Below, one piece after another: positions 23,759 to 31,523 of a DNA stretch of 40,403 nt. Position 1 is the first letter of the stretch. Every line of letters starts with the position of its first letter. Position numbers and translations under genes: made by a program. The stretch comes from Clostridiales bacterium (GTDB lineage: Bacteria > Bacillota > Clostridia > Clostridiales > Clostridiaceae): contig JAAYPK010000107.1 in the NCBI GenBank assembly GCA_012519845.1, forward strand, positions 1 through 40,403, read 5' to 3'. Below the pieces are notes generated by a model. That model ran no database searches. It worked only from the letters and a program-made list of their open reading frames with translations, and was not told the DNA's origin.

Positions 23759-23842
23759 AGATATATTTAGCAATTATAAAAAAATTAACAAATTTTAAAT
23801 GATTAGAATAGAATAAACTATGCTAATTAAGGAGATGAGAAA

Positions 23843-24493
23843 ATGAATAATTGCAATTGTAATTGTAATTGTAATGATAGATATTGTAATTGTTGTTGTT
23901 GTTTTGGACCACAAGGAATACCGGGACCAGCAGGACCTCCAGGAGCACCAGGAGCACCAGGAGTACCCGGACCTCCAGGACCTGCAGGGTAATGCTGCTG
24001 CAAGGATTCCGTAAGATATGCATTAAATGCAATCAAAGCTATAAATCCTACTCAAGAAGTATTATTACAAACTTTAGTTATAGCTCTTAGAGGAACTATA
24101 GTAAATGCTTTAGTTACTGGGGATGTTGTAACTATAGATCCTTCTGCTACTGGAAATAATAAGGTTGTATCATTATGTAATGTTTATTCATTATTTTTTA
24201 ACACTGAACCTACTGGTGCAGCATTAGCTGCTTTAAATTGTACAACAGCTAATCAGTGTTGTTGTAATGGAGACTTAGAAGCAGCAATAAGAGCACTTTT
24301 ACCTGCAGGAGATTTTCCTAAAACAGTAAATTTAGATGTTCAAATATTTGAAAACGATAATAGTCCTTATAGTTTTAAAAGAATATTTGGAATATGTAAT
24401 GGAATACTATGGGGTGAATTAAGTGCTGCACATGAAAGTTTTAATTTTGCAGGATTGCCTTTATGTAATATATTTAGCGTAAATCTTTCTTAA
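23843..24493 (+). pseudogene. Collagen-like exosporium protein gene with an in-frame TAA
   Basis: Ribosome binding site AAGGAG precedes ATG at 23843. The frame has 216 codons with one internal stop, TAA at 23990-23992 (codon 50). Before it: a Cys/Asn-rich head ([18 protein letters not shown]) and eight Gly-X-Y triplets (GPQ to GPA). After it, in the same frame and without another stop to 24491: a [14 protein letters not shown] block and a roughly 165-residue C-terminal domain with further Cys (QCCCNG). This is the build of BclA-like spore hair proteins in clostridia, where CCCKDS-type blocks follow the collagen part directly, so the stop probably replaced CAA. No ATG, GTG or usable TTG allows restart. 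Confidence 0.82.
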
Positions 24494-24508
24494 AAATGAC
24501 TATTAAAT

Positions 24509-24533
24509 GGGGTGTAAATGACACCCCTTATTC
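24509..24533 (+). terminator. Hairpin terminator after the collagen-like gene
   Basis: GGGGTGT / ACACCCC perfect 7-bp GC-rich stem with a 5-nt loop and a T-rich tail. Confidence 0.75.
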
Positions 24534-24535
24534 TA

Positions 24536-24564
24536 TTGACAATAAAATTAATAAATAGTAAGTT
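24536..24564 (+). promoter_or_regulatory. Possible sigma-A promoter for the glycosyltransferase gene
   Basis: TTGACA at 24536-24541 and TAAGTT at 24559-24564 with 17 bp between. The -10 is weak. Confidence 0.35.
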
Positions 24565-24599
24565 TATGTTATTAATTAATTGTGATTGGGGGAATCACC

Positions 24600-25385
24600 A
24601 TGAATATATTAATTACCATTAACAGCTTTTACAAAGAACAATTGAAAATTATGCTAAAATCTCTTAATAGCTCAAATATTGAAGGTAATATTAAAGTATA
24701 TTGCATATATTCCGACTTGTCCTCAGAGGATATTTATGATATTGAAAAGGATCAGTTTCTAAAAGAGTTGGATTTTTCATGGATTAAAATTAGTAATGAA
24801 AGCTTAAAGGAAGCACCAGTAAGTGATAGATATCCAAAAGAAATGTATTATAGGTTATTTGCCTATAAGTATTTACCAAAGGATATAGATAAAATATTAT
24901 ATCTTGATCCAGATATAATAGTGCTAAGAAGCTTAAAAGAATTATATTCATTACAGCTTGAAGATAATTTTTATGCAGCAGCTTCTCATATTAGGAAACC
25001 CTTAAGAAAAATGAATGAAATAAGGCTTGGAGCAAAAAATCTACATAATTATGTTAATTCAGGTGTTATGCTTATAAATTTAAAAGCCTTAAGAGAGGAA
25101 AATCCTGAAAAAGAGATTTATTCTTTTATTGAAGAAAAGAAAAATTTATTGTTTTTACCAGATCAAGATGTTATTAATGGATTATTTTCAGATAAAATAG
25201 TAGAATTAGATCCATTAATTTATAACTTATCTGATAGAATTTTATATATAAAAGGTCTTGCTAATGAAGAAGGAATTAATTGGGTTAAAGAAAACACTAA
25301 AATTATTCATTACTGTGGAAGAAATAAGCCATGGAAGGATAATTATGTAGGGAAGCTTGGAGAGTTTTACTATAAATACAAATAA
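24600..25385 (+). CDS. Glycosyltransferase family 8 protein
   Basis: The ATG at 24600 (GGGGG 7 bases upstream) is preferred over a GTG at 24582, giving 261 residues. It starts MNILITINSFYKEQ, the usual GT8 opening. The metal-binding DxD is D103-P-D105 in YLDPDIIVL. LPDQDVINGLF and the C-terminal HYCGRNKPWKDNY complete the family set. GT8 enzymes transfer glucose or galactose from UDP-sugars with retention, in the cytoplasm. It lies directly behind the collagen-like gene, and collagen-like spore hairs are glycosylated in Bacillus, so this protein is a candidate for that step. Confidence 0.9.
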   Translation: MNILITINSFYKEQLKIMLKSLNSSNIEGNIKVYCIYSDLSSEDIYDIEKDQFLKELDFSWIKISNESLKEAPVSDRYPKEMYYRLFAYKYLPKDIDKILYLDPDIIVLRSLKELYSLQLEDNFYAAASHIRKPLRKMNEIRLGAKNLHNYVNSGVMLINLKALREENPEKEIYSFIEEKKNLLFLPDQDVINGLFSDKIVELDPLIYNLSDRILYIKGLANEEGINWVKENTKIIHYCGRNKPWKDNYVGKLGEFYYKYK

Positions 25386-25458
25386 TAAAGTTTTTAAGTA
25401 TATTAACGAAAATAAAGTATGGGTAGATAAATGAATATATAGAAAAGGAGGGGAGAGA

Positions 25459-26229
25459 ATGCGTTCAATATATGGATTAAGTTCACTATTCCAAAGCTCT
25501 ATCTATTCTAATTATTCTAGTACATATAGTAATTCAAAGTCTAACAATGATAAAGTAGATTTATTATCTAATTATTCAGCTATTAAAAATGGAAGTTATA
25601 AAAAATTACTGAATAATTATTATTCCAATATAAAAAATAATAAAGATGAAGTAAAAGATACAGAAACAATTAATAAAGCTAAAGAGAATCTCTTAGAGAT
25701 AAAGGATAGTGCTAAAGTATTAAAATTATCTTATAATGAATTAAGAGTAGCAGTTAGTAACACTGCTATTTCTGAAAGGCAAGATCATTCTAATGATGAT
25801 ACTGATACAAGGAAAAGTTTAATTTCAGCAGTAAAGAAATTTACTGAGGCCTACAATACTGTGCTTGATAAAGCTAGTGAAGCAGAAAGTAATTCAATAT
25901 TAAATACTACCCTATCAATGACAAAAATGACTAGATATAATAAAGTTTCATTAAGTGGCATTGGTATTAATGTTGGAAGTGATAATAAGCTTTCTGTAGA
26001 TGAGAAAAAGCTGAAGGAAGCAGATATGGCTAGCATTAAAAATTTATTTTACGAATATGGTTCTTATGGTGATTTTACAGCAGAGAAAGCGGATAAACTT
26101 AATTCTACTGCAATAAAGGAGTTTACTAAAACTTCAGCAAAGGAATCTTTAAATTACTATAGTGGATACTTTAATAGTAGTAATATAAATAGTGCTTTCA
26201 TTGGAAATTTCCTAAATAAATTAGGATAA
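25459..26229 (+). CDS. FliD (flagellar cap) C-terminal-like protein
   Basis: A 256-residue Ser/Asn/Tyr-rich protein without signal peptide. Residues about 78-215 follow the C-terminal pattern of FliD: a KKFTEAYNTVLDKA helix, then LSGIGINVGSDNKLSVDEKKLKEA, then SIKNLFYEYG. The N-terminal 60 residues (MRSIYGLSSLFQSSIYSNY) are low complexity. True FliD proteins are about twice as long and have variable central domains, so this is a short relative. AAGGAGGGGAGAG precedes the ATG. No other flagellar gene is in the window. Whether it works in flagella or was adapted elsewhere is open. Confidence 0.65.
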   Translation: MRSIYGLSSLFQSSIYSNYSSTYSNSKSNNDKVDLLSNYSAIKNGSYKKLLNNYYSNIKNNKDEVKDTETINKAKENLLEIKDSAKVLKLSYNELRVAVSNTAISERQDHSNDDTDTRKSLISAVKKFTEAYNTVLDKASEAESNSILNTTLSMTKMTRYNKVSLSGIGINVGSDNKLSVDEKKLKEADMASIKNLFYEYGSYGDFTAEKADKLNSTAIKEFTKTSAKESLNYYSGYFNSSNINSAFIGNFLNKLG

Positions 26230-26233
26230 AGAG

Positions 26234-26308
26234 AAATACCACTTAGAATGTTTTATAAATTACTTCACAATTTGTGAAGGCTGTGAAACATTTTAGTGGT
26301 ATTTTTTT
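26234..26308 (+). terminator. Long nested hairpin terminator after the FliD-like gene
   Basis: AAATACCACT... pairs with ...AGTGGTATTT over about 19 positions with few mismatches. An inner CTTCACAA / TTGTGAAG hairpin lies in the loop. Seven T follow. Confidence 0.8.
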
Positions 26309-26426
26309 GATGAATAAAAAAACCATTTTTGGTCAAAAATTATTAAGAAAATGTTATCAATAAAAATAATCTAACAAATATTGCAATTTACTTAAATTAT
26401 CTAAATTGAAACTATATTTTGGAAAG

Positions 26427-26449
26427 TTATATAATATTTTATTATATAA
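26427..26449. repeat. AT-rich inverted repeat in the cfa promoter region
   Basis: TTATATAATA and TATTATATAA are perfect 10-bp arms around TTT, ending 2 bases before AGGGTGGTG. It may overlap the -10 region. Confidence 0.4.
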
Positions 26450-26464
26450 TAGGGTGGTGTTTAA

Positions 26465-27643
26465 ATGTTCGAAGAAAGTTTTTTAAAAAAGTTCTTAAAG
26501 AAGTTTGATAAGGTACCATTTACTGTAAAGTATAAAGATGGTGAAGAATTTCAAATAGGAGTAGGTACTCCAAAGTTTAAAGTCATAATAAATGGTGATA
26601 TTCCAAAAGATAAGCTTATATCAGGTACTTCACTGGCACTTGGGGAAGCTTATATGGATAAAAGAATAGAAATAGAAGGAGATTTATTTACTGCTTTAGA
26701 TGCCATGCTTGCACAGTGGAATGAATTTACTGTTGATAATAAAATCCTTTCCAAACTTATGCATACTTCAACTTCAAAAAAGAATCAAGAAAAGGAAGTT
26801 CAATCCCATTATGATATTGGAAATGATTTTTATAAATTATGGCTTGATGATACTTTAAGTTATTCTTGTGGATATTTTAAAAATGAAAATGATACTTTAC
26901 ATGTTGCACAGGTAAACAAAGTCCATCATATACTAACTAAGCTTAATTTAAAGGAAGGTATGAGCCTTTTAGATATTGGCTGTGGATGGGGATTTTTACT
27001 TATTGAAGCCTGTAAAAAATATAAAATTCATGGAGTGGGAATTACTTTAAGTAAAGAACAATACAAAGAATTTAATAATAGAATTAAAGATGAAAAGCTT
27101 GAAGATTATTTAGAAGTTAAATTAATGGATTATAGAGATTTAGAGAAGTCTAAAATGAAATTTGATAGAGTTGTTAGTGTAGGAATGATTGAACATGTAG
27201 GCCGTGAAAATTATAATTTATTCTTTAAATCTGTAGACAGTGTATTAAAACAAGGAGGAATGTTTTTATTACATTATATCAGTGGATTACAAGAATCTGA
27301 CGGAGATCCATGGATTAAGAAATATATTTTCCCTGGTGGAGTAATACCAACATTAAGAGAAATTATAAACTTATGTGGTGATTATAAATATTCTACTATT
27401 GATGTTGAAAGTTTAAGACGTCATTATACTAAAACTTTACTTTGTTGGTATAATAATTTTAAAGATAATATAGATGAAATAAGTAAAATGTTTGATGAAA
27501 GATTTATAAGAATGTGGGAAATGTATTTATGTTCCTGTGCAGCATCTTTCCATAATGGAGTAATAGACTTACATCAGATTTTAATGACTAAGGGACCTAA
27601 AAATGATTTACCTTTAACTAGGGAATATATGTATAAAGAATAA
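26465..27643 (+). CDS. cfa: Cyclopropane-fatty-acyl-phospholipid synthase
   Basis: A 392-residue SAM-dependent enzyme that adds a methylene bridge to unsaturated acyl chains of membrane phospholipids. The N-terminal lipid-binding part spans about 1-110. Then follow HYDIGNDFYKLWLDDTLSYS, CGYF (C135), the SAM site LLDIGCGWGFL (168-178), VSVGMIEHVG and the C-terminal HYTKTLLCWYNNF block, all typical of CFA synthases. The length is normal. The likely start signal is GGGTGGTG before ATGTTCG. It is monocistronic and followed by the 18-bp hairpin repeat. Confidence 0.95.
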   Translation: MFEESFLKKFLKKFDKVPFTVKYKDGEEFQIGVGTPKFKVIINGDIPKDKLISGTSLALGEAYMDKRIEIEGDLFTALDAMLAQWNEFTVDNKILSKLMHTSTSKKNQEKEVQSHYDIGNDFYKLWLDDTLSYSCGYFKNENDTLHVAQVNKVHHILTKLNLKEGMSLLDIGCGWGFLLIEACKKYKIHGVGITLSKEQYKEFNNRIKDEKLEDYLEVKLMDYRDLEKSKMKFDRVVSVGMIEHVGRENYNLFFKSVDSVLKQGGMFLLHYISGLQESDGDPWIKKYIFPGGVIPTLREIINLCGDYKYSTIDVESLRRHYTKTLLCWYNNFKDNIDEISKMFDERFIRMWEMYLCSCAASFHNGVIDLHQILMTKGPKNDLPLTREYMYKE

Positions 27644-27715
27644 GCTTTAGGTAATAAATTAGAAGGAAGTTTAATTATTTACATACTATTTCATAAAGAT
27701 CTAGTAAGAGAAATG

Positions 27716-27780
27716 GGTTAGAGAAGAACTAAGAGATGAGGACAGAAATGCTTCTCTATTCACTCTTAGTTCTTCTCTAA
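27716..27780. repeat. Hairpin repeat with 18-bp perfect arms; half copy at 39209
   Basis: TTAGAGAAGAACTAAGAG (27718-27735) and CTCTTAGTTCTTCTCTAA (27763-27780) are exact complements. The left side GGTTAGAGAAGAACTAA recurs at 39209-39225. It lies between the convergent cfa and amidohydrolase genes and could terminate either. Confidence 0.75.
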
Positions 27781-27804
27781 TTAATTAAATGAAGCAAGAG
27801 AAAA

Positions 27805-28533
27805 CTATATATTCATAAGTTTAGCTGCATTATTATAGAAAACATCTTCCATAGCTTTTTCATCTAATCCACTTGTTAGTACTTTTTGCATTTCAACAGT
27901 TGGATGATGGAATGGAGCATCTACTCCAAACATAATCCTATCTTTACCTACTGTATCATAGGCTTCTTTAATTTTAGAACTCATAGGCATTCCAGACATT
28001 TCTAAATATAAATTGGAATGGCGTCTTGCCATTTTTAAACTAGCATCAATATATACACCATGTCCATGTCCCATATGTATCATAACAACTTTAACTTTTG
28101 GAAATCTTTCAGCTAATAGTGCTATACTCCAAGGTAAAGAATAAGGAGGATGTCCACAGTGAATGAAAACAGGAATATTTAAGTTTTCTGCTGCTTTCAT
28201 AATTGGATCTACAAAATCAGCATCTGCTACATAAGCTTGTTTTAATGGATTTAATTTAATACCAACAAAGTGTTCCTTTTGGACATAGTGATATATATTT
28301 TTTATACCTTCTTCCCCTTCAAAAGGACTAGCATATACTATAGGTAATATTCTATTTGGATACTTTTTATAAGCCTCACAAACAACAGGGTTATCACCAG
28401 GATCTCTTCCACATAAAATAGTTTTTTCTATATCATATTCATCCATTTGTTTTATTAATTCATCATCATTAATAGAAACCTTGCACCAGCCACCAAAGTC
28501 ACCTATATGAGAATGTGCATCTATTTTCTTCAT
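27805..28533 (-). CDS. Amidohydrolase family protein (amidohydrolase 2 type)
   Basis: A 242-residue TIM-barrel metal hydrolase. Ligands are visible: H7 and H9 in IDAHSHIG, H125 in VFIHCGHP, H153 or H156 in MIHMGHGHG and D205 in FGVDAPFHH. There is no signal peptide. The start lies 2 bases after the ECF S-component stop (minus strand), with GGAGAT near, so the two genes are translationally coupled. That pairing suggests the enzyme processes the compound imported by the S-component. The substrate cannot be named from sequence. Confidence 0.88.
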   Translation of the reverse strand: MKKIDAHSHIGDFGGWCKVSINDDELIKQMDEYDIEKTILCGRDPGDNPVVCEAYKKYPNRILPIVYASPFEGEEGIKNIYHYVQKEHFVGIKLNPLKQAYVADADFVDPIMKAAENLNIPVFIHCGHPPYSLPWSIALLAERFPKVKVVMIHMGHGHGVYIDASLKMARRHSNLYLEMSGMPMSSKIKEAYDTVGKDRIMFGVDAPFHHPTVEMQKVLTSGLDEKAMEDVFYNNAAKLMNI

Positions 28534-28535
28534 AT

Positions 28536-29060
28536 TTACATCTCCTTTAATTTTTCAAGTAAATTAGTTTTAGATAGAGCTGTTATTATTACTAATGCAA
28601 AAATAATACCCATAATTGTTTGAATTGTTATTCCAGGGATTCTAGCAATAGCATAAGCATATCCGAATAGAGGAATTTTAACTAAAGTATATGCTACTAT
28701 TTGAAATATACCTCCAATTGTAGCTCCTACTAACCAACCGTATTTAAACTTAGGAAATAGTTTTTCTGCAATTATTCCCATTATTATTGCCATTATTCCT
28801 TTAATGAAGAATGTGGGAACTACCCATTGCATATAACCTCCTAAAAAATCTGATAAGGAGGCACCTATAGCTCCTGCAAGGGCACCTTTTTTATAGCCCA
28901 ATATTAATACAGATACAAATATCATGCAGTCACCTAAATGAGCATACCCATTTGGAGATGGGATTTTAATAAAATAAGTTCCTAAGTAAATCATAGCTGC
29001 AAGTATAGCTATTTTTGTAATATCTTTTGTTTTTCTTTGTGTTTTTTCCATTGTTACCAC
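28536..29060 (-). CDS. ECF transporter S component (PF07155-like)
   Basis: A 174-residue integral membrane protein with about five to six hydrophobic segments. It carries the substrate-binding block typical of the ECF-type PF07155/HmpT-like group: IPSPNGYAHLGDCMIFVS, then GALAGAIGASLSDFLGGYMQW and TFFIKGIMAIIMG. S components bind a vitamin or precursor and join a shared energising module, whose genes are not in this window. The start may be the ATG at 29060, preceded by GGGTGG, or the ATG at 29051 three codons later. Candidate substrates are thiamine precursors or related compounds, but this is uncertain. Confidence 0.87.
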   Translation of the reverse strand: MVTMEKTQRKTKDITKIAILAAMIYLGTYFIKIPSPNGYAHLGDCMIFVSVLILGYKKGALAGAIGASLSDFLGGYMQWVVPTFFIKGIMAIIMGIIAEKLFPKFKYGWLVGATIGGIFQIVAYTLVKIPLFGYAYAIARIPGITIQTIMGIIFALVIITALSKTNLLEKLKEM

Positions 29061-29445
29061 CCTTTATAAATATTTTAAAATAATAATAATATGGATTAAT
29101 ATGTCAGGCAAATGTATGGGTACATTATAGATTTGATAAGTAAAGAATATTATGATAAAATAATAGTATCTTAGTAATGGAAGGAGAAATTTTTGTGAGT
29201 GAGGTAGTTTTTAATTAAGTAATTAAATAAAGTCTAATTAATATGAAATGTTATGAAGAGAATAATGCTCTTGATGGGCTTTATTTGTTATGCAATAATT
29301 TATTAACTAGGCTTATACTTAAATAAACACTATTCACAGAAATTTTTATAGTTTTTGAATTTATAGCTATAGGTGAATTATGTTTACCTATAGCTTTTTT
29401 TCAGTGTAAAATTTAATATAAGACCTATTTTCATAACATTCTTTT
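29061..29445. other. Intergenic region between divergent ECF S-component and MutS2-like genes
   Basis: About 385 bases with no supported gene. It contains GGAAGGAG at 29179-29186 followed by a GTG opening a seven-codon frame (29195-29218), a weak AGAG/CTCTT hairpin near 29255, and a strong terminator at 29365-29401 that has no plus-strand gene in front of it. I see no riboswitch consensus. Confidence 0.5.
29365..29401 (+). terminator. Orphan Rho-independent terminator or attenuator upstream of the MutS2-like gene
   Basis: AGCTATAGGT / ACCTATAGCT perfect 10-bp stem with an 11-nt loop and a seven-T run. The nearest upstream gene is on the other strand, so it ends either a small RNA or a leader transcript of the following gene. 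Confidence 0.75.
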
Positions 29446-29463
29446 ATGGAGTGTGAAAGAAGA

Positions 29464-31380
29464 ATGAATAATAAAACTTTTGAGAAATTGAATTATACTG
29501 AATTAAAAGAAGTAGTAAAATCTTATTGTATAAGTAGTCTTGGGAAGGAGCTTATAGATAAGATAAATCCAAGTACAGATTTAAAACAGGTAGAGAGAAG
29601 ATTAGAAGAAACTTCAGAAGGAAGAAGATTACTAGATGCTGATTATCATATACCTCTTGAAGGTGTGTTTAATATTAATCCAATGATTAATAAAATAGAG
29701 AAAGGCGGAATATTAGAACCGTCAGAATTGCAAACTGTAGGAGATTTTTTAAGAGGCTGTAAAAAAATTAAACTATTTTTGAAAGATAAGGATGGCTATG
29801 CAAAAACTTTAACAGCTTATAGTGATAATATATCTGAATTGGATTTTATACAAGATGAAATTAACTTGTCCATTATAGGAAATAGGGTAAGTTCTAACGC
29901 TAGTAAAGAGTTAAAGAAAAAAAGAAATAAAATAGATATATGCGAAGGAAGAATAAAAGAAAAATTAAATAAAATGATAAAGAACCCTGAAACAAGAGAG
30001 TGCCTACAAGAGAATTTTGTAAGTGAAAGACAAGGTAAATTTACAATACCAGTAAAATCTGCTTTTAAAAATAAGGTTGAAGGAACTATTGTTGAAGCTT
30101 CTTCAAAAGGTAACACTGTATTTATTGAGCCATATTCTATTTCTAAGTATACTTCAGAGCTTAATATATTAAAAGCAGAAGAAAGTGTTGAGGAATATAA
30201 AATATTATCAATTATTTCAGAAATGATTTATAGTTCCATTAAGGAAGTAAAAATGAATTTAGAAGTTATTGCAGAATACGATATGATAATGGCTAAAGCA
30301 AAGTATAGCAAAAAAATAGGGGGAGTTAAGCCTAAACTTAATGAAATTGGTTATATTAATTTAAAAAGAGCTTATTATCCTCTAATAAGTAAGGCTGTTC
30401 CACTGGATTTTGAAATAGGAAAAAATTATAGAAGCTTAATAATTACTGGACCAAATGCAGGAGGAAAAACTGTTGTTTTAAAAACTATAGGGTTATTAAC
30501 TTTAGCTATACAAAGTGGATTTCACATTAAATGTAATGAAAATAGTGAAATGGCTGTATTTAAGAAAATCTTTGTGGACATAGGGGATGATCAAAGTGTT
30601 AGTAATGCATTAAGTACCTTTTCATCACATGTTAAGAATTTAAGTGAAATATTAAGAGAATGTAATAAAAGCACTCTTTTATTATTTGATGAAATTGGAA
30701 GTGGAACAGAGCCAAATGAAGGAGCAGCTTTTGCAATATCAATTCTAGAAGAGGTTTACCACAAGGGATGTATAACAGTAGCTTCAACACATTATGGTGA
30801 AATTAAAAATTATTCTTTTACTCATCCTGATTTTGAAAACGCAGCAATGGAATTTGAATTGGATACCTTAGAACCTTTATATAAACTTACTATAGGTAAA
30901 ATTGGAAATAGTAATGCTTTATATATAGCAAAGAAAATGGGTATTAGCGATAATATTATTAATAGGACTAAGGATTATTTATACTATAAGGATTATAATT
31001 ATGAAGTTCTAAAGGAAAGCAAAATAGTTAAAGAAAAGGATCATAATAATTTTCAACCTATATACAATTATGAAAAGGGAGATAAGGTGCTTTTATTAGA
31101 TAATAATAAAATGGGAATTATTTATGAGGGTATTGATAAGGAAAATAATCTGGTTGTATTGGTAGATAATAAGTTTATTAAGGTTAATTATAAAAGGATT
31201 AAACTTGAAATATCAGCTAAGGAGCTTTATCCAGAAGATTATAATTTAGATCAACTTTTTGTAAGTTTCAAGGAAAGAAAAAGAGAAAAAGATATAAAAA
31301 GAGGTTCTAAAAAAGCATTAAAGGAGATAAGAAAAGAGAATATAAATAATTATAATAAATTAAATAGAAATCATAATTAA
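29464..31380 (+). CDS. MutS2-like ATPase lacking the Smr nuclease domain
   Basis: A 638-residue MutS-superfamily protein. The ATG at 29464 is preferred over the one at 29446, which has no ribosome binding site and adds six residues. The N-terminal core and clamp helices include the MutS2-like LKDKDG and NFVSERQGKFTIPVK blocks. The ATPase has Walker A GPNAGGKT (329-336), Walker B LLLFDEIGSGTEP and the THYGEIK switch. MutS2 proteins are normally about 780-790 residues and end in an Smr domain; here the chain stops in a Lys-rich tail after a short KOW-like part (YEKGDKVLLLDNNKMGIIYE). It may act on DNA branch structures or stalled ribosomes without cutting. Confidence 0.88.
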   Translation: MNNKTFEKLNYTELKEVVKSYCISSLGKELIDKINPSTDLKQVERRLEETSEGRRLLDADYHIPLEGVFNINPMINKIEKGGILEPSELQTVGDFLRGCKKIKLFLKDKDGYAKTLTAYSDNISELDFIQDEINLSIIGNRVSSNASKELKKKRNKIDICEGRIKEKLNKMIKNPETRECLQENFVSERQGKFTIPVKSAFKNKVEGTIVEASSKGNTVFIEPYSISKYTSELNILKAEESVEEYKILSIISEMIYSSIKEVKMNLEVIAEYDMIMAKAKYSKKIGGVKPKLNEIGYINLKRAYYPLISKAVPLDFEIGKNYRSLIITGPNAGGKTVVLKTIGLLTLAIQSGFHIKCNENSEMAVFKKIFVDIGDDQSVSNALSTFSSHVKNLSEILRECNKSTLLLFDEIGSGTEPNEGAAFAISILEEVYHKGCITVASTHYGEIKNYSFTHPDFENAAMEFELDTLEPLYKLTIGKIGNSNALYIAKKMGISDNIINRTKDYLYYKDYNYEVLKESKIVKEKDHNNFQPIYNYEKGDKVLLLDNNKMGIIYEGIDKENNLVVLVDNKFIKVNYKRIKLEISAKELYPEDYNLDQLFVSFKERKREKDIKRGSKKALKEIRKENINNYNKLNRNHN

Positions 31381-31385
31381 AGACA

Positions 31386-31422
31386 AAGACAGATATTGCT
31401 AATGGTAATATCTGTCTTTTTT
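31386..31422 (+). terminator. Rho-independent terminator after the MutS2-like gene
   Basis: AAGACAGATATT / AATATCTGTCTT perfect 12-bp stem followed by T-run. Confidence 0.88.
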
Positions 31423-31523
31423 ATACCTATATATACATAGAAAATTAATATTTATAGGGTATAATAAATGTTATAATTAATTAAGTGAAGCATTTATACA
31501 ATTCATGAAAAAGGTGGTATAAC

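Noticed and set aside
374-23992. Reassignment of TAA as a sense codon
   Set aside because: Most intact genes in the window end in TAA at the expected length, so the two internal TAA codons are local lesions, not a changed code.
23827-24036. Minus-strand frame with collagen-like Gly-Pro repeats over the collagen gene
   Set aside because: CCN and GGN codons are mutual reverse complements, so a plus-strand Gly-X-Y tract always gives a Gly/Pro-rich frame on the other strand. The plus strand has the ribosome binding site, Cys head and downstream domain.
29061-29364. Riboswitch upstream of the ECF S-component gene
   Set aside because: I looked on both strands for TPP, FMN, preQ1, T-box, purine and cyclic di-GMP consensus cores and found none.
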